NCBI RefSeq assembly: GCF_004765815.2
Contig: NZ_SBIS02000007.1
Span: forward strand, 248,001-312,000
Length of the DNA stretch: 64,000 bases
Reading direction: 5' to 3'
From: Halorussus salinus
GTDB taxonomy: Archaea; Halobacteriota; Halobacteria; Halobacteriales; Haladaptataceae
Shown here: piece by piece, positions 8,253-15,729 of the stretch
How the letters are laid out: every line of letters starts with the position of its first letter
Numbering within the stretch: position 1 is the stretch's first letter
Notes under the pieces: generated by a model
What the model was told of the DNA's origin: nothing
What the model saw: the letters and a program-made list of their open reading frames with translations, nothing else
Database searches by the model: none
Made by a program: the position numbers and the translations under genes

Positions 8253-9500
8253 ATGGCAACCGCGGCCCGCGACCTCACGGAACCGCACGTGCTGGCGCAC
8301 ACGAAGCGCCGCCTCTTCCCCGACGACGAGGCCGAGAACACCTACGCGGTCGTTGACACGCAGTTCGCCACCGACCGGTGGCTCGCTGGCGAGCGACTCG
8401 ACGCGTCGGTCAGGGACGTTCTCTCGCCGTTCAACCACGTCGAGGTCGGCGGCGGCTATCCGGACCTCGTCGGCGTCCGCGCGCTGGACGACGACCTGCT
8501 GGCGGTTGAGCGGTTCGGCGACGACCCGCCGCTGGTCGCAGTCGAGGCGAAAGGCTACACCGAGCGCGGGCGCGTGGACGTTGAACGCGGCGTCGTCCAA
8601 GCCTACGACCGCCTCCACGAGGCGAACGTGGCCTACGCCGCGGCCCCGACGAGCGCGGTCTCCCAGTCGGCACGGACGCTCGCTCGGGAGCTGAACGTCG
8701 GCCTCCTCGGGGTCACTCCGGACGGCGCGGTCGAACCGCTAGAGACGCCCCGCCTCGTCGGCAGTCGGACGACGACCGAGACCTCGGCCATCCGGTTTCA
8801 GGCGAGCGCACAGGGCGTGGCGGACGAGTCGTTCGGTCTCAACCACCCGAAGAACTACCTCGGCTACCCGCTCGCGCTCTACGCCGACGGGCCGACTGCG
8901 GAGCTGATGACCGAGAACGACGTGGTCCGGGACATCGACAGCGCCCGGCGAGGAGCCGCGTTCTTGGACCTCGTGGACGACCGCCCCGACGGGGTTCGAC
9001 TGACGCCGCTCGGCCGCGAAGTCGTCCGCTTCGCCCGCAGTCGCTACGGGTCGGTGGAAGACGCCCTCGACGTATTCTCCGACTGGCACGGCAAGCCGAC
9101 TCGCTTCGCCGACCTCGCGCCAGCGTGGGGGCAACTCGCCCGCCGAGTCGTGTTCGCCTACCCGGCGACCACGCTCCTCGTAGAGGAGCTTCAGCATCTC
9201 CACGACGACGGGACGCCGGAGCCGACGCTCGTGGACCTCGTGAGGTATCTCTACGCCCGGCACTCCTCGTTCGCCGTCGAGCTGTTCGTTCGCGGCACGG
9301 ACGACGCTCGGGAGCGAGTACTGAGCCGTGACGGCAATCTCCGGACCGCGGCGCTAGAAGACGGGAACGTCTACCACTCGCCGACCGTGTTCCAACTCAA
9401 GGCGATGCTGTTCCACGCCGGAATTCTGACCGAGCGCGGGGCGGAACCGTCGAACCTCGACCCGACGGAAGACGTGTGGGCGCTTCGGGAACGATTGTGA
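8253..9500 (+). CDS. PD-(D/E)XK nuclease-like protein with C-terminal winged-helix region
   Basis: 415 residues. Residues about 55-170 carry the core of a restriction-endonuclease-like fold: GGGYPDLVGV (PD), then LVAVEAKGY (E-x-K), then VQAYDRLHEANVAYAAAP, matching the strand-turn-strand-helix pattern of PD-(D/E)XK enzymes. Residues about 185-320 include helical segments such as RRGAAFLDLVDD and LTPLGREVVRFARS that look like winged-helix modules. There is no helicase or methylase next to it, so an orphan nuclease, a nucleic-acid repair factor or a defence effector are all possible. Called from motifs only. Confidence 0.6.
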   Translation: MATAARDLTEPHVLAHTKRRLFPDDEAENTYAVVDTQFATDRWLAGERLDASVRDVLSPFNHVEVGGGYPDLVGVRALDDDLLAVERFGDDPPLVAVEAKGYTERGRVDVERGVVQAYDRLHEANVAYAAAPTSAVSQSARTLARELNVGLLGVTPDGAVEPLETPRLVGSRTTTETSAIRFQASAQGVADESFGLNHPKNYLGYPLALYADGPTAELMTENDVVRDIDSARRGAAFLDLVDDRPDGVRLTPLGREVVRFARSRYGSVEDALDVFSDWHGKPTRFADLAPAWGQLARRVVFAYPATTLLVEELQHLHDDGTPEPTLVDLVRYLYARHSSFAVELFVRGTDDARERVLSRDGNLRTAALEDGNVYHSPTVFQLKAMLFHAGILTERGAEPSNLDPTEDVWALRERL

Positions 9501-9538
9501 CTGGTCGAAAGCTCGGCTTCAGGAGACGGTGAAGTAGT

Positions 9539-9608
9539 GCGCCGGGCGGGAATTGAATCCGCGCTATGAGCTTGGGAAGTTCATGTTCTACCACCAATCG
9601 GCCTGCGC
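9539..9608 (-). pseudogene. Decayed tRNA-Gly(CCC) copy
   Basis: Read on the minus strand it matches the intact tRNA-Gly at 10815-10885 across the T arm, anticodon arm and most of the D arm, including the same anticodon loop TTCCCAA. It has a mismatch in the anticodon stem, one in the T stem, a broken D stem and a lost 5' acceptor half, so it cannot fold as a working tRNA. Homology is best in the 3' part, as expected for an attachment-site remnant. Confidence 0.85.
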
Positions 9609-9708
9609 CGTGGCTATGTAATCACCTCACGGAAAGCAGGACAGCCGAAGTTGGGTAATTATCCCAATCCTTTTAGGCTCATCAATCCCCTATGAGGTAG
9701 ATTAATAG

Positions 9709-9957
9709 GTGTTAAGGTCGGTGTATGTGATAAGTGTGTTCCGAGAGTTTCTTAGCCCCATCAAACGGAACCAACTTCTGCTCATTGTAGTTGGCTTTAT
9801 AGGGGCAGTCTTTTCTGGGTATCTATTTGTGAGCGCGTTATTTGCGCCAGATAGCGGGATATCAGGTGAATTAATATTCGCAATAATATTTTATATGCTC
9901 CTTTTAGGTTTGCTCGTCAGATGCCGGACTTGGAGGCGGAATCAAAATAGCGAATAA
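9709..9957 (+). CDS. Small two-helix membrane protein (unknown)
   Basis: Up to 82 residues with two hydrophobic segments (LLLIVVGFIGAVFSGYLFV and IFAIIFYMLLLGLLV) and a basic C-terminal tail. The start is uncertain: GTG codons occur at 9709, 9721 and 9727, just after an ATTAATA sequence at 9701. AT-rich codon use sets it apart from the chromosome. It lies 2 nt before the next gene, so the two are probably co-transcribed. Not recognised. Confidence 0.6.
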   Translation: MLRSVYVISVFREFLSPIKRNQLLLIVVGFIGAVFSGYLFVSALFAPDSGISGELIFAIIFYMLLLGLLVRCRTWRRNQNSE

Positions 9958-9959
9958 CC

Positions 9960-10496
9960 ATGGATGCCGAAAACATCGAATTTAGCGTCTTGGACCTTCT
10001 AAGTGTTGTATTTGGAGGTATCGGTGCTGGCATGGGTGCCGCCTTAAATTTTATATCCGCACCCCTTCCTGGGTTTTTCTCGGTTTCACTAATCGGAGCC
10101 ATTGCTGTGCTACTGACTGTTTTATCACTGCTACTACAAGCTGTCTCAATTGGGGAACCAGAAGAAGAGGGAGAAACCATAGAAGTTCCAGTATCTGTCT
10201 ATAACAGTCACTTGACTAGTACTCAGAAAGCAGGATATTATGAGGGACGATATGAGGGCTCCCGAGAGCAAGAAAAAACGATTGGTCGAAAAGTTCTCTC
10301 CCGAGAAAACCACCGTATTGACAAATACGGGAACACTATTGAAAACAGAACACTGGACGAATTTCTTGATGAGGGTGGCAACAAAGAAAAGACAGAAGAG
10401 GAGAACGATGAGCAGAGTGAGGAGAGTACGGAATATCCTCCGCAAGTCAAAGAAAAGGTAAGAAAAATTGAAGAAGAAGTACTGGAATACGAGTAA
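9960..10496 (+). CDS. Membrane protein with long charged cytoplasmic tail (unknown)
   Basis: 178 residues. The first ~65 hold two membrane helices (VVFGGIGAGMGAALNFI and LIGAIAVLLTVLSLLLQAV); the rest is hydrophilic and very rich in Glu, Lys and Asn, predicted helical or coiled. AT-rich codon use and its location in the tRNA-bounded island indicate foreign origin. With the preceding small membrane protein it may form a two-component membrane unit, but no family is recognised. Confidence 0.65.
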   Translation: MDAENIEFSVLDLLSVVFGGIGAGMGAALNFISAPLPGFFSVSLIGAIAVLLTVLSLLLQAVSIGEPEEEGETIEVPVSVYNSHLTSTQKAGYYEGRYEGSREQEKTIGRKVLSRENHRIDKYGNTIENRTLDEFLDEGGNKEKTEEENDEQSEESTEYPPQVKEKVRKIEEEVLEYE

Positions 10497-10814
10497 CAGA
10501 AAGCCACTAACGTAAGACAAATCATCGATTTCAGTGTGATAAAAGAAAGATGTACACATCAAATAGCAAGTAAAGGAAATCAACAGTTGTGGTTCATTGA
10601 CGACCGTTATGCCCTCTACCTTCGAGGCTTCCCCACTCATGACTACGCCCTTCGTCGATTCTCCCAGCCACTATTTGTGATGACCGGGACTACTTCCGAA
10701 ATCGCTGTGCTATGTAGGGGTGCGAAATTGAATCCACTTCATTAGCACTGGTTCCCATGTTTCGTTCAGTTCCTGCGGAACCGGAAAACTGCAAGAAGTA
10801 ACGCCGAACGTGTA
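10497..10814. other. AT-rich spacer of the mini-island
   Basis: No convincing gene. A 69-codon GTG-start frame at 10536-10745 has no recognisable features. Bases near 10722-10736 (gcgaaattgaatcc) resemble the T-arm segment of the neighbouring tRNA-Gly, but the match is short. Confidence 0.45.
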
Positions 10815-10885
10815 TGCGCCGACCGGGAATTGAACCCGGGCTATGAGCTTGGGAAGCTCATGTCCTACCACTAGACCACCGGCGC
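10815..10885 (-). tRNA. tRNA-Gly (anticodon CCC)
   Basis: Folds as a full cloverleaf: acceptor GCGCCGG with TCGGCGC (one G-T), D stem GTC/GAC, anticodon stem TGAGC/GCTCA with loop TTCCCAA giving anticodon CCC, and T stem CCGGG/CCCGG with loop TTCAATT. Discriminator A; CCA is not encoded. No intron. Confidence 0.95.
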
Positions 10886-10921
10886 ATTGCGCTCACTTCG
10901 CTCGCTTATGCGCCGAGGCTC

Positions 10922-10940
10922 GAAAACGCGTCGCGTTTTC
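10922..10940. repeat. Perfect palindrome upstream of tRNA-Gly
   Basis: GAAAACGCG-T-CGCGTTTTC is a perfect inverted repeat on the 5' side of the tRNA gene. It lies between two identical 11-bp copies of accaccggcgc (10875-10885, inside the tRNA 5' end, and 10943-10953). Could be an attachment-site or promoter feature. Confidence 0.65.
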
Positions 10941-11098
10941 TCACCACCGGCGCTTCGCAACTCCGTTCGTGTGTTCTTCCGGACGATACTTCAACGTAGC
11001 GCTTCAGTCCAATCCTGTCCTCCGCGCAGGCGTGCCCATCCGTCCAGAAATTGCGCCTTGACGCACGTCTTTTAATCGTCGCCTCCCTACGCTCTTGC

Positions 11099-11896
11099 AT
11101 GATAGACCTGCGACTGTCGGAGTCGGAACTCGAAGTGCGCCGGGACCACCTCGTCCAGTTTATCCGCGAGACGGCCTCGTCGGCCGGGACCGACCGGGCG
11201 GTCCTCGGTCTCTCGGGGGGCATCGACAGCACGCTCACGGCCTACCTCGCCGTCGAGGCGCTGGGCGAGGAGAACCTCCACGGACTGGTGATGCCGGGCG
11301 AGGTCAGCCGCGAGGACAACATGAGCGACGCCGAGTGGGTCGCACAGGAGTTGGAGATTCCCTACGACGTGTTCGAGATAAACCCCATCGTGAACGAGTT
11401 TCTGAATACGTACTCCGAAGCGGAAGACGACCGCGTGGCGGTCGGCAACGCCCGCGCTCGGACGCGTGCCGTCCTGAACTACCTCGTCGCCAACCACGAG
11501 GACGCGCTGGTGTTGGGCACCGGCAACCGGAGCGAGGCGCTGGTCGGCTACTTCACGAAGTACGGCGACGGCGCGGTGGACTGTCACCCACTCGGGAACC
11601 TCTACAAGCAACAGGTCCGCCAGTTGGCGTCTCACGTCGGCGTCCCCGACGAGTTCGTCGAGAAGCCCGCGACCGCCGGACTCTGGGCGGGCCAGACCGA
11701 CGAGGAGGAGATGGGCATCGGCTACGACACGCTCGACGCCATCCTCGCGCTCCACGTCGACGGTCCCCTCTCGGTCGCCGCGACCGCCCGCGAACTCGAC
11801 GACGTGACCGACGAGCAGGTCCGGACGGTCAGAGAGATGTACGAGCGCAGCGCGCACAAGCGCGACGTGCCGCCCGCGCCCGAACCGCTCGACTGA
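11099..11896 (+). CDS. nadE: NAD+ synthetase
   Basis: Amidates deamido-NAD to NAD+ in the last step of NAD synthesis. It has 265 residues of the N-type ATP pyrophosphatase fold: P-loop LGLSGGIDST near residue 40, NARARTRAVLNYLVAN, VLGTGNRSEALVGYFTKYGD, and the C-terminal KPATAGLWAGQTDEEEMG. There is no glutaminase domain, so it should use ammonia. A TATA-like CTTTTAAT about 30 nt upstream (near 11068) supports the ATG at 11099 as a leaderless start. Confidence 0.95.
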   Translation: MIDLRLSESELEVRRDHLVQFIRETASSAGTDRAVLGLSGGIDSTLTAYLAVEALGEENLHGLVMPGEVSREDNMSDAEWVAQELEIPYDVFEINPIVNEFLNTYSEAEDDRVAVGNARARTRAVLNYLVANHEDALVLGTGNRSEALVGYFTKYGDGAVDCHPLGNLYKQQVRQLASHVGVPDEFVEKPATAGLWAGQTDEEEMGIGYDTLDAILALHVDGPLSVAATARELDDVTDEQVRTVREMYERSAHKRDVPPAPEPLD

Positions 11897-11902
11897 GCGG
11901 AC

Positions 11903-12583
11903 TCAGTTCCCGGACGCGTTCGCGACGATGCGAATCTCGTCGCCCCTCCGGAGGACGTACTCGGTCGGAGCCACCGACTCGCCGTTCACCGTCACGGTCG
12001 CGGTCTCGCCCGCGTCGTCGCCGTAGGTCGTCCCCCGATAGGCGACGGTGCCGTTGGTCACGTCGATGCCGAGCGTCTGCATCGCCCACGCGAGCGTCAC
12101 CTCCTCGGCGTGGACGTGCCAGCGCTGGCCCTCGCCGTTCTCGAAGTGGAAGGCGTCGGCCTGTAGCTGGAACCGCTGACGACCGAAGTCGAGTTGCTGG
12201 CCGCCGATGGTGGCCTCGATGGTCCCGTGGTAGTGGACCGACCCCACCGCCTGCGGTCGGGTGAGACCGCTCGCGTCGGCCGCGCCGCTCGCGTCGTCTG
12301 ACGCGCCAGCGCCGCCCGCGCCGCCCCCGGAGAAGAACAGCAAGTACGCCAGCAGGACGCCGATAGCCAACGCGCCGACCGCGCCGCCGTACATCGCCAT
12401 CGTCGGCCCCTCGTCGTCGAATCGCAGACTCTCGACGCGGCGCTGTTCTATCGGTCCGAGGTCGTCGCCGTGTTCGTCTCCGAGGTGGTGCAGATACGCC
12501 TCCTCGTCCTCGAAAGTCGCGCCACAGTGGTCGCACTGCTCGCGTTCTCTCGGCCGGTCTCCGGCGTCTGACTCCTCGCCCAT
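11903..12583 (-). CDS. Membrane-anchored C2H2 zinc-finger protein
   Basis: 226 residues. The N-terminus carries one C2H2 finger (CDHCGATFEDEEAYLHHLGD), a single membrane helix follows (AVGALAIGVLLAYLLFF), then a Gly/Ala/Ser linker and an outside domain (VHYHGTIEATIGG to the end) made of short strands. This finger-helix-domain layout recurs in haloarchaea; the outside domain looks like a small beta-grasp or DUF4430-like fold, but this is a guess. It converges on nadE with a 6-nt gap. Confidence 0.75.
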   Translation of the reverse strand: MGEESDAGDRPREREQCDHCGATFEDEEAYLHHLGDEHGDDLGPIEQRRVESLRFDDEGPTMAMYGGAVGALAIGVLLAYLLFFSGGGAGGAGASDDASGAADASGLTRPQAVGSVHYHGTIEATIGGQQLDFGRQRFQLQADAFHFENGEGQRWHVHAEEVTLAWAMQTLGIDVTNGTVAYRGTTYGDDAGETATVTVNGESVAPTEYVLRRGDEIRIVANASGN

Positions 12584-12805
12584 GGGACCCGAGTACGCGC
12601 CGGAAGCATTCAACCTTTGCGCCGGGCGGAACCGCGTCGCCAGCGCGTCGCGCTCTCGTCGCGACCGGGCGGTCGAGTCGCGTCCGGGTGGTCGAGTCGC
12701 GTCCGGAGCAACTTGTGGCCGGGCGGTCGATTTCGCTTCGAGGAGGGATAGATGCCCGCGTTCCGTCACGGGGTTTATCACCGTCCGAACCGTAGCGGAA
12801 GCTGA

Positions 12806-13930
12806 ATGGGTTCGACCGACCCGCCCGCCGACGGTCCATCGCTGGAGCGACTCAGTGCCGTATTTCGCGTCTACGAAGCCCGCCGCGACGGCGACCGGCT
12901 GGTGTACTACGGCGAACCGCTGGTCTCTCGCGAGCGACTGCTCGAAGCCGCGTGGCCGCTCTTTCGCGAACACGGCTACGAAGTCCAACTGACCACCGAG
13001 ACCGGCGAGTACGTCCTCGTCGCCGAACCGACCGACAACAGCATCGACGGAATTCCGTGGACGAACGTCGTCCTCTTCGTGCTGACGGTCCTCTCGACGC
13101 TGTACGCCGGTCGGGCGTGGTACCACATCGACCCGGCGACGCTCGGCCAGAATCCGCTGGCGATTCTCCGGGCGTGGCCGTTCACCGCCGCGGTCGTCGG
13201 CGTCCTGCTGACTCACGAACTCGGCCACTACGTCATGACGCGGTATCACGGCGTGGACGCCACCTTACCGTACTTCATCCCGATGCCCTCGCTCATCGGG
13301 ACGATGGGCGCGGTCATCCGGATGAAAGGCCAGATGCCCGACCGCGAGGCGCTGTTCGACATCGGCGTCGCCGGACCGCTCGCGGGGCTGGCAGCGACTA
13401 TCGTCGTGACCGCAATCGGTCTCTCGCTCCCGCCCGAGACGGTCCCGCCGGAGATGATGACCGGACCGAACGTCATCCAGATAGAGTTCGGCTACCCGCC
13501 GCTGTTGCAGTTCATCGCGGCGCTCCTCGGCGAACCGACGACCTACCCCGCGGGCCAGTCGGTCAACCCGGTCGTCATCGGCGGCTGGGTCGGGATGTTC
13601 ATCACCTTCCTCAACCTCATCCCGGCGGGGCAACTCGACGGCGGCCACATCGTCCGGGCCATCGTCGGCGAGCAACAGGAGCGCATCGCCGCGCTGGTCC
13701 CGGTCGCGCTCTTCGGTCTCGCGGCCTACGTCTTCTACGTCGAGGAGGTCAGCAACGCCTCGGTCCTGTGGGTCGTCTGGGGCCTGCTGGCGACCTACGT
13801 CGCGTACGTCGGCCCGGCCAACCCCATCGACGACGAGGGGTTGGACAGCAAGCGCAAGGCGGTCGGCATCCTGACGTTCGTACTGGGGATTCTGTGCTTC
13901 ACGCCGGTTCCAATCGAGATAATTACGTGA
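12806..13930 (+). CDS. Site-2 protease family membrane metalloprotease (M50)
   Basis: 374 residues. An N-terminal ~75-residue soluble part precedes the membrane domain. The zinc-binding HELGH is at residues 137-141 inside a membrane helix, and the second motif NLIPAGQLDGGH provides the Asp ligand, as in site-2 proteases that cut within membranes. The remaining hydrophobic segments fit a six-or-more-helix core. The substrate is not inferable. It is divergent from the zinc-finger gene with a ~220-nt spacer. Confidence 0.9.
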   Translation: MGSTDPPADGPSLERLSAVFRVYEARRDGDRLVYYGEPLVSRERLLEAAWPLFREHGYEVQLTTETGEYVLVAEPTDNSIDGIPWTNVVLFVLTVLSTLYAGRAWYHIDPATLGQNPLAILRAWPFTAAVVGVLLTHELGHYVMTRYHGVDATLPYFIPMPSLIGTMGAVIRMKGQMPDREALFDIGVAGPLAGLAATIVVTAIGLSLPPETVPPEMMTGPNVIQIEFGYPPLLQFIAALLGEPTTYPAGQSVNPVVIGGWVGMFITFLNLIPAGQLDGGHIVRAIVGEQQERIAALVPVALFGLAAYVFYVEEVSNASVLWVVWGLLATYVAYVGPANPIDDEGLDSKRKAVGILTFVLGILCFTPVPIEIIT

Positions 13931-14002
13931 GGTACTGATTTCGGGTTTTCATTGGTTTTCGCCTTCCGAAGATATATCTCTTCCAAAGGTTTATGTTGTA
14001 AG

Positions 14003-14074
14003 CGTTGTAAGGATGGCACGTACTTACAGCGTTTGGAATTGCTAAGATGTTATTTGGCATGAAACCGCTGTAAG
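14003..14074. promoter_or_regulatory. Candidate operator repeats upstream of the toxin-antitoxin pair
   Basis: CGTTGTAAG (14003-14011) and CTTACAGCG (14023-14031) form an inverted repeat with one mismatch, and CGCTGTAAG recurs at 14066-14074. The repeats lie 86-157 nt before the antitoxin, where autoregulating antitoxins usually bind. Confidence 0.5.
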
Positions 14075-14159
14075 GCGGGCCGAAAGGCCAAACTTCGACC
14101 CATGAACATAGCAATCCCGATGGCACACAACGGCTTCGACGTTCCGCAGAACAAGGGTG

Positions 14160-14375
14160 ATGCAGATGTCTGCTGACAAACGCATCCCCACCACTGAAGA
14201 AACATGGAAAGAGTTGCACGAATTGAAGGAGCCCGGACAGACCTTCGACGAACTCCTGACGGACCTCATTCAGGAGCATCGAGAGCGTCAACTTGCAGAG
14301 CGAGCGCGCGAGGTCCGCGAAGCGGACCGGGAGGAGTTGACGAGCCTCGATGAGCTACGAAGTGCTACTGAGTGA
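14160..14375 (+). CDS. Antitoxin, RelB/VapB-like (DUF7557-type)
   Basis: About 71 residues. The N-terminus (KRIPTTEETWKELHELK) looks like a ribbon-helix-helix DNA-binding part, followed by PGQTFDELLTDLIQEHRER and a charged C-terminal helix that would wrap the toxin. Possible starts are GTG 14157, ATG 14160 and ATG 14166; the choice is arbitrary. The 3' end overlaps the toxin gene by 26 nt, so they are translationally coupled. Confidence 0.8.
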   Translation: MQMSADKRIPTTEETWKELHELKEPGQTFDELLTDLIQEHRERQLAERAREVREADREELTSLDELRSATE

Positions 14376-14637
14376 AGAAGCGAGAGACTTCTTCACAGCT
14401 CTTGACGAGAAAAGCCAGCGAATCTGTACCGAGACGCTCGGCTACCTCGAAGAGAATCCGTATCCGGGACGCGGGCAGGGCGACAAAAAGAAACTGAAGG
14501 CTCAAGACGAAGAAATCTACCGGATACACGTCGGCCGGTCGTACACAGCGTTCTACGTCGTATTAGAGGAACAGAAAGAAGTGCGCGTCACCGATTTGCT
14601 GGACATCGGTGACGCTCACAAAGAGTATCGCCGGTAA
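14350..14637 (+). CDS. RelE/ParE-family toxin
   Basis: 95 residues with the typical RelE/ParE shape: VLLSEEARDFFTALDEKSQR helix pair, LGYLEENPYPGRGQGDKKKL, then strands with YRIHVGRSYTAFYVV and a C-terminal VRVTDLLDIGDAHKEYRR. RelE proteins cleave mRNA on the ribosome; ParE proteins act on gyrase. The basic C-terminal residues favour RelE-like mRNA interference but this is not decisive. The pair sits between two housekeeping genes. Confidence 0.85.
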   Translation: MSYEVLLSEEARDFFTALDEKSQRICTETLGYLEENPYPGRGQGDKKKLKAQDEEIYRIHVGRSYTAFYVVLEEQKEVRVTDLLDIGDAHKEYRR

Positions 14638-14687
14638 GCAACCATTTTCGGGGTTTTACAATGTTATACCCCGGCAGATAATTCCGA

Positions 14688-15587
14688 CTACCTTTTGCCG
14701 TGCGTGTACCCGCGGTCCGGTAACTCCTCGGCGTCCATCCGGACGCCCGACTGCGACTCGGTAACCTCGCCAATCACCGAAATTGGCGTCGGCGATTCGG
14801 TCCGAATCGCCGACAGGTCCTCCTCGGGCGCGGTGAACACCAACTCGAAGTCCTCACCGAAGAAGACCGCCAACTCCCGAATCTCGGCTTCTCCGTCGGC
14901 CACCTCGCGGACCGCCGAATCGACCGGGAGCGCGTCGCTCGATACCGAGAATCCGCAGTCGCTCGCCTCCGCGAGTTGGTGGAGGGACCGCGCGAGGCCG
15001 TCGCTCGAATCCATCATCGCGGTGGCGTGCGGGGCGAGTTTGCGGCCCGCCGCGACCCGCGGCTGGAAGCGGAACAGGTCGTTGGCGCGCTCGGTGGCGT
15101 CGGTCTCGGTCGCACCGCGCTCGAACAGTCGGAGCGCCGCGCCGGTGCGCCCGAGCGTGCCCGTCACGCAGACGACCTCGCCCGGACTCGCGCCCGAGCG
15201 AGCAATCGGGTCTTCGGTCCGGCCGAGCGCGGTGGTCGCGGCGGTGAACTCCCGGCTCTCGTCCAAGTCGCCGCCGACGTACTCCGCGCCGACCGCCTCG
15301 CACACGTCGCTCGCGCCCGCGACGAACGATTCGAGGGCGGTCTCCTCGAACTCGGGCGCGGCGTAGACCGCGACCGCGGCGGTGGCCTCCGCACCCATCG
15401 CGGCCACGTCCGACAGCGACGCGCCGACCGACCGCCAGCCAGCGGTGTACCGAGTGGTCCCGGTCGGGAAGTCGGTCGTCTCGTGGAGCATGTCGGTGGT
15501 CAGGACCTGTCCGTCCACGACCGCCGCGTCGTCGCCCGCGTGAGGGAGTCTGTCGCCCAGAAGCGACAGTGCGGCCCGCTCGTCCAT
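14688..15587 (-). CDS. thiL: Thiamine-monophosphate kinase
   Basis: Phosphorylates thiamine monophosphate to thiamine pyrophosphate. 299 residues with the N-terminal GDRLPHAGDDAAV loop, LTTDMLHETTDFP, WRSVGASLSDVAAMGA, GGDLDESREFT, and MMDSSDGLARSLHQLA. All are conserved in the PurM/ThiL family, which binds ATP and magnesium through these Asp clusters. Length is normal for ThiL. Confidence 0.93.
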   Translation of the reverse strand: MDERAALSLLGDRLPHAGDDAAVVDGQVLTTDMLHETTDFPTGTTRYTAGWRSVGASLSDVAAMGAEATAAVAVYAAPEFEETALESFVAGASDVCEAVGAEYVGGDLDESREFTAATTALGRTEDPIARSGASPGEVVCVTGTLGRTGAALRLFERGATETDATERANDLFRFQPRVAAGRKLAPHATAMMDSSDGLARSLHQLAEASDCGFSVSSDALPVDSAVREVADGEAEIRELAVFFGEDFELVFTAPEEDLSAIRTESPTPISVIGEVTESQSGVRMDAEELPDRGYTHGKR

Positions 15588-15729
15588 GCAGTCGAGTTGT
15601 CGGTCGGGGGTGAAAGGGCTGTGGTCTCGGCGTCGGGGACCGGTCCAGCGCCACCCCGCGTGAACGTCTCACGCACTCTCGGGGCCGTCTCCGGTGGCTT
15701 CAAGCCGCGGCCGGTCGTCGGATAGGTCG

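Larger units (their letters stand above)
9539..10885. mobile_element. Remnant integrated mini-island bounded by tRNA-Gly copies
   Basis: A 1.3 kb segment of clearly lower GC than its neighbours, bounded on one side by the 3' end of an intact tRNA-Gly and on the other by a decayed copy of that tRNA in the same orientation. This is the geometry left by integrase-mediated insertion at a tRNA 3' end. Only two small membrane-protein genes remain and no integrase gene is visible. Inference from geometry and composition. Confidence 0.7.

Noticed and set aside
10722-10736. Third tRNA-Gly fragment (gcgaaattgaatcc)
   Set aside because: Only about a dozen bases resemble the T arm, with no flanking stem; too short to separate from chance.
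10536-10745. 69-codon open frame in the mini-island
   Set aside because: GTG start, no hydrophobic segment, motif or ribosome site; likely a chance frame in AT-rich DNA.
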